This document shows, piece by piece, positions 1-12,908 of a DNA stretch of 64,000 nucleotides (within the stretch, counting starts at the first letter, position 1; each line of letters starts with the position of its first letter). The position numbers and the translations under genes were made by a program. The notes under the pieces are model-generated. The model saw only the letters and a list, made by a program, of their open reading frames with translations. It had not been told where the DNA came from and ran no database searches. This stretch comes from Lonicera japonica (Eukaryota > Streptophyta > Magnoliopsida > Dipsacales > Caprifoliaceae): the NCBI GenBank assembly GCA_021464415.1, contig CM038466.1:31464833-31528832 (forward strand). The letters run 5' to 3'.

Positions 1-3000
1 GTTTATCCACATCTGTCCTTTCCCCATGCTACTCATGTCTAGGGCTAATGGGTCATTTCCTTGTGGAGCATTGAATGTTGTCTGTACATATCCAAAAAGT
101 AGTTGAAGAATGTTACCACTGAGAGCATCCAAATCACTTCACTTTTGTAGGATAAATCTATTTTATAACACAGTGCTATATATTAGACGAAGGATAAAGT
201 TAAGTTTGGCCAAGCTCCTTATCATACACAGAACTGTTGACTGTTTCAGACTGAAATGAATAATTGACTGACATCAGTTGTCTGTTTGATGTATATTAGA
301 CGGATATCTCTTTTCTGATTCAATTTAGCCAGACATCAGTATACCATTTAAATCACTTGGATGCTCAGCCATTGTAGAGTGCACAAGGTAAGTAGTATAT
401 CTTTCTACTATTTACCAAATGCTATTGTTGATGCTCTAATGTCATATACGCACGTTTGTGTGTATGCATGTGAAAGACAGAGAGAGAGCGGGGGGTGAAA
501 CTTACCTTGTACCATGTGAGGGGCTGCTTTTGAGCTAACAATGACCCTTCTACCCACTCGACAGAGGAACTTCCACCAAGTGTATGAAGATTTTTACCTT
601 CACCCCTTAAACCAACCTGCTCAGCAACATGCAAACAAGTGGTACTTTTACAACTCTAGGTGTCTGGTAGTTATTATTATTACAGTATTACAACTTTCCA
701 TTTCTTAAGCCTTCTTTGTCTTCTAATATAAACCAAAAACTGGAGTAAGAATATACAAAAATACAAACCTTATAAGACCATTTCTGCTTTGTCAAGTCCC
801 ATGTCCCGGAATTCATACCCTTCAAGGTGACTGGGCCAAGAACTCCTGTATTCCATGTCTCATAATGCACTCCGACATTCTGAAAATCGATACAAAATGA
901 TGTTATAGAGGCTTCATTTTCAAAAGTAAGGGCTTGTTGGATTGCACCATTTTTCCATAGAAAATGCCCAGGACGTCATATTTTCTATCTTCTTTGGGAT
1001 TTGATTGTACAATTTTCCAGGAAGCAATTCCCATGATGCAACGTGGTTTATTCTATTTTCATCCTTCTCCATCTAATTCCATAAACATCTATCCTTTAAG
1101 TTTTTGTTTTCCAAGGAAACCAACTTCCAGGAATTCAATTATTTCCCGTGTAAACCAATCAAACACAACCCTATCTGTAGCTTCCTTTTTTTAATCTTCC
1201 AAAAACCATAAACATGTTGGAAATTGGAAATCTTACCGCAAGACCCACAGCCACACTTAGCAAAGAGATCTTGTTGATGCCAGCTCTTAACTTGACGCCG
1301 TCACTAAATGTTATTTTTGGATTCTCCAATCCCCCGTAGACAAATCCTAGGATAATACAACAAATTAAATTTTGTCAAATGAAGAGAGGAGAAAATAAAT
1401 GAAGGTACATTTTTTATTTCCCAGGTCTGTCTACCTGATAATTGGCCATTGATGAAAACATGCATAGCATGCCCCGCTGACATGACAGTTAGAACAGGAT
1501 TCTGTCCATTCTTTAGAAATGCTTCGTTGGATGGTATATTAATGCTGTAGAAAGCAATAAGTTTATGGAAAAGGAAATCAGTTTCCATCAGAATATAAGT
1601 AATGAAATGGGATCTATTCAAATGAGTCAGATTTTAGCACTCATTTGTGTAATGCGTAATTATTGGTTCATCCCATTAATGAACCAATAATTAACGCTGT
1701 AGAAACAATAAGTTTACGAAAAAGGAAATCAGTTTCCATCAGAATATAAGTGATGAAATGGGATCTATTCAAATGAGTCGGATTTTAGCACTCATTTGTG
1801 TAACGCGTGATTATTGGTTCATGCCATTAATGACTTGAACCTAGCGGTGTTCACAGGTCGGTTCGGTTTTTAGTATATGTCCTTTTTGCCTTCAGTGTCA
1901 ACCAAACTGAAATGACGTTTAGGCTAAAACCTAACCCGCCCCTGTTGGTTTTGTTGGTTCAGATTGGTCTGGAGGTTGGCCCTACTTCTCATTTCAAGCT
2001 TTTCTCATTGTGGATTTTTTTCATTGGGCCTGTCCAATTCTTCTTTTAGATAAGCCTATTTGATTTATGGGCCTAATTTGTTTAATTGTATTCTTGTCAA
2101 AGATCCACTATATTAACTATGTGATATGACCAATAAAACATGCTCCCAAACCTATAGAAATGTGACACGTGTACATCTCAGGTTGGTTCGGTTTGGGTCA
2201 GTTTTTTGCATCTCAAAACCTAATAGCAAACTGATCCTCTCAGTGTCCACATTTCCCAACCAAACTGAACCCTGAATTTTGAACAACTGACCATTCGGTC
2301 CGGTTTGGCCTGGTTCGGTTGGGTTTGTCAGTTTTTTCAGTTTCTTGAACACACCTAGATTTATGCTTTTCTACATGTAATCCCTTACAAGCGAAAGCTT
2401 AGTCTTTTAGAATACTCACTCTGTTAGGTACCACAAATAGTCTGAGGCATCTCTAGTGACACCAAGTTGCTCCCATAAACCCTCCTTTACAAATGTATCA
2501 CTATCATCCGAAGTTGGAGTTTCATCATTGTATGACTGCCAAGGAAATGCTCTACTTACTGGTATCATCTTTGCCTGTGCTCTTGGCGCATTGATCTGCA
2601 AAGATATTCGGATAAATTCCATTTAGACCCTGTGTTTTGGCAAATTTTACGTGCACCCCTCATGTTTTGCAGAATAATGAACATACCACACACCTCTTGT
2701 GAATGAACCGTTAAGAATGTGGAAAAATGGCAATTATGCCCTCCTTTTGTAGGATATCTAAGAAGTTATAATTATTTTAGGGTTTTTTTTTTTGCTTACC
2801 TTGGCGGTGTTGAAAACCTCATTCTTGCAGCCAGGGAGAATGCTAATGGACCAAGGAGGGAGGTCATACTGCATATTTTGAAAGGTTACTTTTGCCGAAG
2901 ATTTTGGGTCATAGTTTGAGAGGAATGCGGCACAAGCCCCTGATTTCGACCTAAATACATGTGCCTGTAACCAAAAACAGCAAAAGTTGGCTTTAAAAGA

Positions 3001-6000
3001 AGAACAAGAAGAAGAAGATAAGTGCAAAATAGTTATGTATAGTTGAAACAAACCTCAAGATTCTTTCCAAATGAAGTCACAGTAGGATATGATGAAACTA
3101 GAGCTGGTTCACATAGCTTAATGGCTTTATGTAAATTTCTCAAATGTCCCCATTTTGGTTCCCTTAGTAATCCTATTAGAGATATAAGAGAGTCCATTAT
3201 GATTCGCATTATAAGTGTTATATAATATAATTAACATACATATGATGGCGAATATTTACCAAAAGAAGACGTAATCGTGAATTTTCTAAGAAATATTTAG
3301 AAACAGAGTATAGGTACTATAACATTTTATTTTGAAGTTGTGCATACCATATTCATCAATTGGTGCATCATAATCATAGCTAGTGGCGACGAACAGACCA
3401 GCTGATGTCCCAAAATTTGTTCCACCATGGTACTAGAGCCACAACCAATAACTTAAGATAACTAAAGGTAAATAAATAAACATTTAAATAAATTAACATG
3501 AAGCGTTTGAGAATTACCATGTAATAATTAAAGAAAGAACCACCATTGTGTATAAACCTTGCAACTGAAAATGCCAAGTCTTCTGCAGGTCTATTAGGGA
3601 TTGGGCCACCAAACTTTGTGTACCTGTAGTAAGGACATGTGCTTATAGTTTAAAATAACAACATAGCTGGTGAATAATTGTTTTTTAATTTAAAAATACT
3701 AATCCCTACCAGCCACTCCAGACTTCAGTCCACATTTTGGGTTTATAGCGCTTGTTAGGAGTGAAGCCCTCACAGTAGAAACCATTGCAAGCGTCTATCT
3801 GTTATATCATCCAACCAACATAAATTTGAATTTAGCACTTGTGTTCATAAAGAAAATACTACAATATATCTGAATGTAGTCTGCTTTAATAAATGATTAT
3901 GTTAACCAAATTAATGAGACATGGTATTAGGTTCTTCTAGAGTGATGAGTTGACAGGTAGGTTTTGTCTGAATGAGTCATCACCAAAGGCAAACACTATC
4001 TGTCAAAATCTAAGCCATCAAATTCTTAGATGAATGGTTCAGATTTAATACTCTACACTAGAGTGATTGAAATGCCTCTAGAGGAGCCAGATCCAAAAAA
4101 ATGGGGTGCATTTATTAAATACATGGTCTGACTATCGTATTTATGCTATTATGTTTGATTTTTATGTTATTTATTTTTGGATGTTCGCAGGTTTTGCGAG
4201 TTTTTATTCAATCAGCAAATAGCTGACGTGGGCCGACAAATGAGATAAGGGTGTTTCAGTTGACAAATCAAGGTACAATTCTGGATGCACATAGTTCTGC
4301 AAGTCACGACATAGTTTCATGCTTTAACAAAGCCATATATATTTTGACAACAGGTGCAACCAAAATACATACGTCTAAATATATCAAAATAAGGGTGCAT
4401 ATGGAAGAAAGAAAGGACAAAAAAAAAAGGAGAAGTTGAAAGTAGTTACAATAGGATCAGGGGCATCCTCTTGCTTGCACATGATCCAAGGGACACCAGT
4501 TTTAAGACCAACTGCCATTTGTGCTGCCCATTTTGTATATGCTTTACCAGGTGCTCCTATCTCCCATTCCACGGGTCCATATTCATTTTCTATCTGCACT
4601 TCCATTACATAAATAAGCATCTATGTATATTTATATATAGGGGGCGGCTCTAAAATGTGAGTCCTTTTTTAACTAATTACTAGACTTCGCTGTTTGAGGG
4701 GTAAAATGTTTGAAATTTTTTTGATCAGACTTGGTAGAGATGGCGGGTAGATCACCACCAAATTTCATCAAAAATTTCAATCTACCGGTGGGTGTATAAT
4801 AATAATATATATACATTTGTTTTCAGCTGATGATCATGTCATCCACTTCTTGATTGAATTTTTCAATGGAATTTGGCAGAGATTATCACATCACAGAGGT
4901 CATCTCTACTAGATTTCATGAAGAAAAAAAACTATCCATTTGCCCATCCAAATGGACAATCCTTCTCATTCTTAGAGGAAGGAATGTTCTGTTTAGAACA
5001 GGACTGGCATATTCATACATATATATATAACAAAATTTGATTTAAACAGCATTTTTGTTGATCAACTGAAATGAGATAGTTTTCAAACCTGAGACATAAT
5101 AATTGGGCCTCCTTGAGGTTCAAACAATTTTTCAGACTTCATCATGCTGACAATTTTCTGGGTGAATCCTTGCATTGCCACCTTCATAACAGATTTAGAG
5201 TCAGAGTCAGTTGGTAAATTAATCAAACAATTGGTACGCATATGTATTGAAAGATTAAAAATAACAAAAGTAACCTTGAATGGCCCATTGTCTGTTCTAA
5301 AAGCTATGCCAGGTACATATTTCAGCCAAACAGGGAATCCCCTGCACCAAAACAGAACAACAAAACAGAGCCTCAATATATATATACACAAACATGTATA
5401 AATATATGTACATAAATAATTACCCAGCAGTCAAATGGAACAAAAGTATGAAAACATAAAATAAAACAGAAGTATGTATATATATAAATATAAATGCATG
5501 TATGTGTGTGCGTGCGTGTCAAACTTAGTGATCAGTTCGTCGAGTGGCTGTTGAACAACAAATTTTTCGAACATTGACACTGAACAATATTTAATATTTG
5601 AAATTATGAGCATAATGCAATTGAGAATGTTCCAGTGCAGGTCGTAGTGCGTCACTCAAAAAATACACATAGCAACCAAAAATTTGTGTAAATATGGATG
5701 TTATATATATTGTAATTACCCAAAGTTCCACTCAGCACAAACATAGGGACCTATCCGAAGATGAACATAGAGTCCTGCTTGCTGTACCAGTTTTATGAAC
5801 TTAACCAGATCATATCTCCCTTCAAAATTATACTGCAAAAACAAATAATATATAACACTAGTTCAGCTTTTCATTATATATATACATATATTTATTTATG
5901 TATGTATGTATATAAGTCCTCTGAAGAGTACGATCATTTCTTTAAGAAAAATGATTGTCCATATGGAAGAGTAAACTGATGAATATATGTATGGAGATTA

Positions 6001-7560
6001 TCTTTATGCTAGATATATTATCTCCACAAAATTTTATCAAAAACTTAATATAGAAGTTACTGAAATGACCATCAGAAATTTCAACGGTGGATAATTCAAA
6101 AAAATATCAAGTTTTCATTTTCGCTCTTCCAAAATGAATATGTTGATGAAATTAGATGGAGATGATCTTTGTAATGACTAGATCTTTCCTAGACAATTGT
6201 ATCAAAAAATCAGCAATATACCCTTTCAAATAGATGATCTTTTTTTCTTTTTTAAGAGATAACTGTCCTCTTCGGAGAGATAATATATCTGTATATATAC
6301 AATGTATGGGGGATGGCCCGGGGGGGGGGGGGGGGGGGGGGGGTGTTTTTTAATTACTTTTCCAGGAGAAGGCTCATGTCCATTCCAAAATACGTAAGTC
6401 TGAATGACATCTAAACCTCCATCTTTAGCCTTTTGTATAAGATCTGGCCACATCTACAACCACAGTCCAAAACAAACAATTAAAAAACAAGTAATATTCA
6501 AGTTAAAACATATGAGAATCGATTCTTAATCCACCTACAAAGTACAAAATATTATGGGGAAGAAAATATTTTAAGGTCAAACTCATTGAAAAATGGACCT
6601 TCTTGACTTTTTATTTCCGTATTTTTAATGCAAAATTAGACTTATTTTCGTAATCATTGAATTTTGTATTCTCGCTAAAGATGTAAAACGACTAAAAATA
6701 GATGATAATGTCTTGTTATTCTTTTCTGACTTCTTGTACGTAATTTTTTTCGAATACTAGCATGCATGAGACAAAGTCTAATAAAATTAATAGTAAACAT
6801 CTAAATGCTTTATTAACACGTTCATAATCAGAATACTCTTTGAAAATTTGGAAAAAAAAACTATTTACCCAATATAAACAAAATCTCTGAAAAAGAGAAA
6901 ATAAAAAAATGTGTATATATATGTACAAATTAGATTTGTTAAACCTACCCAATTGAAGTCGAGAATTAGCATTACGCTCCACTCATTGGTTTATGCATAT
7001 TGATAGTGAATGAATAAATTATTGTGGGTCAATGCCATTGCAATGCCTCAACTAATTATCACGGTAGGTGATGTTAACTTTAGACAGATATCTAATTCAT
7101 TTATTCTATATATAAAGTATGAAAGGGCTTTTGGTACATCAGTAAAATTACGAAAGTGCCCTTCAATTTTAAAAATTACAATAAATTTTATATTTAAAAT
7201 GGGATTTGAATCTATAACTTTGGACTTAAAAACACAAGTTAGTGCCATTTAACTAAATTTCGTCACACATCCTTATTTTGTTTTAACAATTTATGCATAA
7301 TAACGTGAGTAATTACTAATTATCATATTACACACACTTTGCACATGCCATCGATTCTAGCATATATATATATAAGACATTGGGATTGGTACCTCAGGGG
7401 TGCTTCTTGGGTAATGAATAGAGCCAGAAATAAGAATCTTTCTTTGACCATTAATGAGAATAGCTTTGTCATCATAAGAAACAGAGGCTCTAACAGAGGA
7501 TGAACATAAACAAACCCACAAAAACAAAGCTATCATCACTACAATCTTCATTCTCAACAT
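1..7560 (-). CDS. BGAL: Beta-galactosidase (GH35), copy 1, 3' end outside window
   Basis: Secreted beta-galactosidase that removes terminal galactose from cell-wall polysaccharides. Exons in gene order: 7393-7560, 6358-6453, 5720-5832, 5275-5341, 5089-5181, 4450-4593, 3710-3798, 3518-3623, 3348-3432, 3054-3172, 2800-2964, 2420-2595, 1435-1544, 1237-1346, 769-879, 506-616 and 1-81 (partial). All phases join cleanly, giving 648 residues without a stop. Residues 1-25 are a hydrophobic signal peptide followed by [15 protein letters not shown]. The GH35 signature [14 protein letters not shown] carries the probable acid/base Glu183; MWTEVWSGW carries the probable nucleophile Glu252. YHGGTNFG and the C-terminal jelly-roll segments ([24 protein letters not shown]) follow. 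The start is the first ATG; a second lies three codons in. By analogy with the 726-codon copy 2, about 80 residues are missing and no C-terminal lectin domain is expected. The orthologue among plant BGAL members is not resolved. Confidence 0.95.
1541..1840. repeat. Tandem duplication of about 151 bp at the intron 12/exon 13 border
   Basis: The segment beginning AATGCTGTAGAAAGCAATAAG near 1541 is repeated from about 1692 with few differences, and both units end in TTATTGGTTCAT(C/G)CCATTAATGA. The unit includes the 3' splice site of intron 12 and the first bases of exon 13 of beta-galactosidase copy 1, so a second CTACAGCGTT acceptor-like site lies upstream of the one used. Confidence 0.85.
1841..2358. 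mobile_element. hAT-like MITE in intron 12 of beta-galactosidase copy 1
   Basis: The ends are inverted: CTAGCGGTGTTCA on the left and TGAACACACCTAG on the right. The interior is rich in GGTTCGGTTTGG-type motifs on both strands, a composition common in plant hAT-derived MITEs. It has no coding capacity. I could not find a clean target-site duplication, so the superfamily is an inference from the ends. Confidence 0.6.
4690..4980. mobile_element. Foldback repeat, copy in intron 5 of beta-galactosidase copy 1
   Basis: This copy has the family hallmarks: a segment like ACTTGGTAGAGATG, its inverted counterpart CCACCAAATTTCATCAAAAA, and a second inverted pair around TTTGGCAGAGATT and CATCTCTACTAGATTTCAT. 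It fills most of intron 5 (4594-5088). There is no coding potential. Confidence 0.65.
5998..6210. mobile_element. Decayed foldback repeat in intron 2 of beta-galactosidase copy 1
   Basis: TTATCTCCACAAAATTTTAT, AATTTCAACGG and GATGAAATTAGATGGAGATG match the core motifs of the foldback family, but the copy has diverged and its ends are unclear. Confidence 0.4.
6320..6343 (+). repeat. Uninterrupted run of 24 G in an intron
   Basis: Twenty-four consecutive G residues lie 14 bases inside intron 2 of beta-galactosidase copy 1, just after the donor site; the transcript would carry a poly-C run. Such a run is exceptional in this AT-rich DNA and its true length may be misread. Confidence 0.95.
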
Positions 7561-7763
7561 CTTCCCAATAGAACTTTATAAGTTCTATTTTTATCTCACA
7601 GATAAAAGAAGGTCTCAAAAGCAAATATTGGGCCTTTGTATATTTGTTCCTAGTTGAAGAAACAGAGCAAAGAAAAACAGGAAGAAGAATGACAGTTATG
7701 TCTTGTCTCCTTTACTTCCCTTCTTTATTTGCTTTTATTGGCAATGTATCTATATCTATGTAT

Positions 7764-7905
7764 AGAGAGAGAGTATAAGTGATTATAGAGAGAGAGTGTG
7801 AAAGGTGAGAATGGTGAGTTTGGTTTTTTGGGGAAGCTGAGCAATTGTACTTATAGTAAGGAAAATGGACCCACATAAGGGTGGGGTGGGGGTGGGGGTG
7901 GGGAG
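7764..7905 (-). promoter_or_regulatory. Likely core promoter of beta-galactosidase copy 1
   Basis: On the minus strand a TATA-like sequence CTATAAGTA lies at about 7848-7857, roughly 290 bases upstream of the start codon. The transcribed side then has short AG-rich stretches (7764-7800), typical of plant leaders. About 22 bases upstream of the TATA sequence, 7879-7903 has five G runs of 3-5 bases on the plus strand, separated by single T residues. The transcription start is inferred to be near 7820 and has not been measured. Confidence 0.5.
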
Positions 7906-9495
7906 GTTCACCATCTCTTGAACAGAAGTACTGAACCAATTTAACTAACTAATTTGTTGGGCTTTCCATTTCTAAAGTTTGGATCACATACTATTGGTTA
8001 GGATAATGGCATAAGTTTTCCATTTCTCCTTTTTCTCTAACTTTATGAACAAATCTTCTTTTTTTCTTTTAAACAAACCTACACTATTACATTGGATCGA
8101 GAAAAAATATGTTCTGATACTTGTAATAAATAAGACTCGAATTTGAGATCTTGAGAGTTAGAAGGGATCTTTTATCTCTATGACAATTGCTCTAACGTAA
8201 GGAAAAAACAAAATACATATAAATCGATGTTAATTTAGATTTGGTGGAGTATATTATGATTTGTTGTAGCATTGCGATTCTGATTGTGATTTTTTGTGCT
8301 TGCTAGCATTTAAATTGTGGGGATGCGTGGTCCATTTTAAATGTAATTTAAAATAATTTATGTGACACAATAAATGCAAAATTTTCTTGTATGTTTTTTG
8401 TTCTTAATTATTTGTTTTTACCTTCCTCTCAAATTCAAAATCTCATTTTAGAAGTTAAACATTTTAAAGAATACTTTGTTTGTATACAAGTGTGTATATA
8501 TATATATATATTTACTCTGCATTTTTTTTGGGGGGTATTTGTATTCTCTACATTTTATTAATAAGTTACAAAATTAGGTTAGATCGGTTGTTAGTTATAA
8601 TAGTTTATTTCTAAAAGTGGGGGAAAATGAATTTTGATATGTGACACGATTTTATTACCTTTTTTTTTTAAAAAAACCCCCCTTTTTTTTAATTACAATT
8701 ACAAGAGTTATACTTGTCCCATTTTTCTCCCAAATTCGGATGACATTCAGTAAGACTAGATGTAAATATATATATATATATATATATGTTTATATAACTT
8801 ATCTCATTTGAAAAGTTATATACTCATGCAAATGATTTAATTTTATATCACTCTCATTTGAAATACAAACTTTATCCAATCTCAGAATAATAATTATTAT
8901 TATTATATTTTACTATTATATAAAACTAAAAGGCAATTCATAGTTATAAAATCGTGTATTTAGACTTGCAACTACTATGCTACATATTAGATTTTTATAT
9001 ATAAATTGCACACGTATTATGTATGCATGCAATAATAATAATAATAAAAAAAAGGGAAAAAGGAAAAAAGCACTAGTATTTTGAAAATTGGTTAACCTTA
9101 TCCACAAGGTGGGTTAAACAAGCGTAGATTGTACATGTGATATCAGTTGACAAACCTTGTACTCATTGAAATCTATATAGTATTATTTTTCACGCCATAC
9201 CATAATTATTATACAAAGGATTCAAGTCTAATTTAAGAAAACTAATCTTCAAGTATTTCATTAATAATTATATTTTTTAATTGTACTGATAATTACTAGA
9301 TTCGAATTGTTACTGAAAATAAAATTAAATTAAGATTAATTTGAAAATGCAGGAATGACGTTTTTTTAGGAAAATTTATAGCATAGGGTCTTTTGAACAT
9401 TCAGAAGTTTGACAAAAGTTTCATAATTAAAAGCCCTAAAAATGATGTTAATTTGTCATTTTTCTTAGAACTTTTAAGCACTAGTTACAAGAATA

Positions 9496-9564
<69 letters not shown>

Positions 9565-10092
9565 CATCATTAATACTTGTATCATATAAGTTAACGGTAT
9601 GTAATGAGGATTTGGTATAAAACAACTCTTAGCGATAAATTTGTCACTAAAATATAGAAAGATGTATTTCAGTGATGAAAGACATGTACATATACATAAC
9701 GATCTGTAGTAGATCTTGACTATGCATATATATACATAATTAAGTATATAAAGGGATGAGAGATTATGGAGTTGTGTCAAGATAGTGTAGTTTATATATA
9801 ATTTATTGGAATTGAGGACTATCTATGTTTCAACGGCAGTCATTATTAACAAATTTGACACAAAAAAATGAAGTAAAGTAGTCAAGAAAGTCGATTTTAT
9901 TTAATGTAGTCCACATTTTTTACATGACCAATAAGGTTTATTAGGTCCAAGTGTCCCTCTCACCCTTCATCTATAAAAGTGCTCATAGTCTTTGCCCCAA
10001 CTCCCCCAACAAGAAAAAAATTGAAGTTTTAAATTCATTTCATAATGACTAATCCTCAATATATTATTTATACATATATATTTTGAATCACA
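7906..10092. other. AT-rich spacer upstream of beta-galactosidase copy 1, no gene seen
   Basis: I see no coding region. It holds TA runs near 8495-8510 and 8767-8788, a poly-T/poly-A/poly-C patch at 8660-8690, and a long TTA microsatellite at 9496-9564. Around 9630-9720 there is a short motif (AGCGATAAATTTGTCACTAAA) resembling a repeat scattered elsewhere in the window, for example near 30700 and 49010. Confidence 0.6.
9496..9564. repeat. (TTA)n microsatellite
   Basis: About 23 nearly perfect trinucleotide units. The leucine- or isoleucine-rich reading frames across it are artefacts of the repeat. Confidence 0.95.
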
Positions 10093-10475
10093 TTCTCTTA
10101 AGGATCATTTTTAATTTAACTAATTTAAGAATCATTTATTTTGAGAGGTAATTAACAGGTATTTTTTTCATAAAACTTAGTGGAAATGAACTCTATTATT
10201 AGTAGATCATCTCTACCAAATTTCGTTAAAAAAAAGTCAAACAAAAAGCAGGTTAAAGAAACATTTAAAATTTCAATGTTTAGAAATGTGTATATATATA
10301 TCAATTTTTTAGCTAACCCACTTCTTGGCTAATTTTTTTGATAAAAATTTAGTAGAGATGATTTATTCATTATAAAAATCATGTCCATTAAGTTTCATGA
10401 AAAAATTCAGCCGCTTACCCTTTCGAAATAAACGGTCCTTAAGTTAGTTAACTTAAGGATGGTTTTTAAGAAAAA
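10093..10475. mobile_element. Foldback repeat, nearly complete copy
   Basis: The left end reads CTTAAGGATCATTTTT and the right end TTAACTTAAGGATGG preceded by AAATAAACGGTCCTTAAG, an inverted arrangement. Inside are the family motifs: ACTTAGTGGAAATGA with GATCATCTCTACCAAATTTC, then AAATTTAGTAGAGATGA with AAGTTTCATGAAAAA. No coding potential. Confidence 0.65.
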
Positions 10476-11450
10476 TGCTCTCTATATAATAACATGCTGA
10501 CTTTCTCTCTTTCTTTTTTCACATCGTCTTAAATTATTAGTTATATTTTTTAAAACCATAAGTAATATACCAAATGTCATGATAAAAAATAAATTGTATT
10601 CTTAACTATTAATTATATTAAAATTAGTATTATTTTAAAAAATATTTAAATTAAAATTATGCATTTGAGATAGAAAGAGTATTTTGTTCCGATGAGGTAA
10701 ACGACATATTTCTTTGTCAATCTTTAATATTCATGATTAATTATTTATTACACTATGAATACAAACTAAACAAACCTAAACATCTCAGAATTGTTGATTT
10801 CATTATTCTCAACATTATATAATTTGTGGGTCCATAATTGTGACTTTGAAACCTTACGTATCAACCATTACATTTACCAAATATTTATTTATTTATTCTA
10901 TAAAATTAATTCATATATTTATTTAATTGTCACAATAAACTAGATACGACTCATTTGTGATAAATTTACATGATGCCACCATGCATGATAGAATATTTTA
11001 ATGATTAAAGAAAATTAAAGAGAAATTAAATATATAGGTAATAGGTAGAGTGCCGTCCTTAAAGAGTAAACATCATGCTTGTAGGCACCCCCTGATTTAC
11101 CATAATTTTTTAAATCCCCAAATTAATTAAATTTTTTTTCTGTTTTAATATTTTATTTAAAACAACAACAACTTTATTTCAAATTGATTAGTCATACTTT
11201 AATTTTGTTATTTCTTGCAAAAATATTAATAGTCAAAAATACCTAACTTAATTTTTTTGTATTCATGATATATATATATATATATATATATTAACCAAGT
11301 TCTTAAAATAAATATTAATTTAAATTATTATAGAAAAAAAGAGTGAAATTATCAATTTTAGACAGAAAATATTATTATATATTATAATATTGAGGGAGTT
11401 CAATACTTCAACCTTTTTTTTTCCTTCGGTCTGAAATATTTCAACTTCGA

Positions 11451-11754
11451 CTCCGTTTGATAGCAACATGGAAAATGAAAAGAAAAATAACTAGTTTAGG
11501 TGAGAAGATGGAAAATAAGTTGAGGAATGTGGTGAGATTAACTCTTACTTCTTGCTTTTTTCCATGATAAAATTTTCTTTGGGTGGTGGTGGAGAAAAAT
11601 TTTCCACAAAATATTAAAGGATGATGGAGGACATATACTCACAAAAATGAGTATGAGATGAAGAATATCTCACCATATGCCTCAACTTATTTTCCATCTT
11701 TTCACCTAAATTAGTTATTTTTATTTTCATTTTCCATGTTACTATCAAACGGAG
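11451..11754. mobile_element. MITE with long terminal inverted repeats (about 75 bp arms)
   Basis: The left arm (11451-11527) begins CTCCGTTTGATAGCAACATG and the right arm (11680-11754) ends with its inverted copy CATGTTACTATCAAACGGAG. The arms match over almost their whole length (GGAAAATGAAAA..., TTAGGTGAGAAGATGGAAAA...), with about 150 bp between them. TTC occurs just outside both ends, but I would not call that a certain duplication. Confidence 0.85.
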
Positions 11755-12908
11755 CCTTCAATACTTTTTAATTATTTGACTAAGCGTGTCACGTTATTTA
11801 TTACGTTAATTTCCCTAACATATAATTCATATCATGATTGCATATATAGGGCCTGAACCGTCAATATTAATGAAATATTATGCACGTAGGGACAAAGTTG
11901 AGCCTGAAATGAGCTTAAATGTAACCATGAATTTCATGTGATAAATTGGGTGAATAGATATTATTTTCATTTATTATGTTAAACAAGAGGAGATAATAGT
12001 CATTGATTTGACAAAAAAAATTAAAAAATTTATTGAAATCAAAACATACTTATATATCTCATTAATATGAACACACATGTTTTGTATTACAAATTTTAAT
12101 CAATATAAAATAGAAGGTACTGAAAGTGATTATATATTAAATTTATATGTGCAAGACGTGCACTCATATTATATGTGTCCGCACCTAGTGTTACATAAAA
12201 TTCAAGTAAAGACTAGCGGTAAACAACACTCAATTTTTAATTTTTATTTCCACCTCTATTATCAATTATCATTTCCCCCCCTAAAAACACACTTAAATGA
12301 TAAGATTTGAAATATTTGATTTTCCTTTCTGTAACCATACGTTTAAATGTTTAATTAATGATTGAGTTAACCTTTTTTCCCCTCTATCTTATTTTAAAGT
12401 AAATGATAGGGAAAAAAAAACGTTTCATATAAACATGCAAAACAGCGTTTTACTAGATTACGATATTAAATTTAGTGTTTTTTATTTGTTTCTGTATTAT
12501 TATTATTATTATTATTATATAGCTTGAACCCTCAATTTCAAGTTGGAAAAAAAAAAACTAACTCTTTAGTAAGGGATTAGAGTGAATAATTTATTAAGAA
12601 AACGTAATGGAGTACACCAATTAGACTTGAGCCTGTATCACCACTACTCTTGAGCTCTTTTTCGAAAACTTGTTTTCGCTTTGATTCTATCATACTCTAT
12701 CGCCATCCTTCCGTCCTCAAATTCTTCTTTAAAGACTTGTTTTCACTCTAAATTCGTCTTGCACATATGCATTATCATTATCTAAGAAATTAATTAAATA
12801 TCCTATGAAATTGTAACTGACGAGATTCAACTATCACGACTTGTATAAAAAGTAGACAATTTGAGCGCGTCGAAACGTTAGGTCTCTTCCAGTGTCCCAT
12901 AAGAAAAA

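Noticed and set aside
9393..9780. Poly-Leu and poly-Ile reading frames
   Set aside because: They are translations of the TTA microsatellite.
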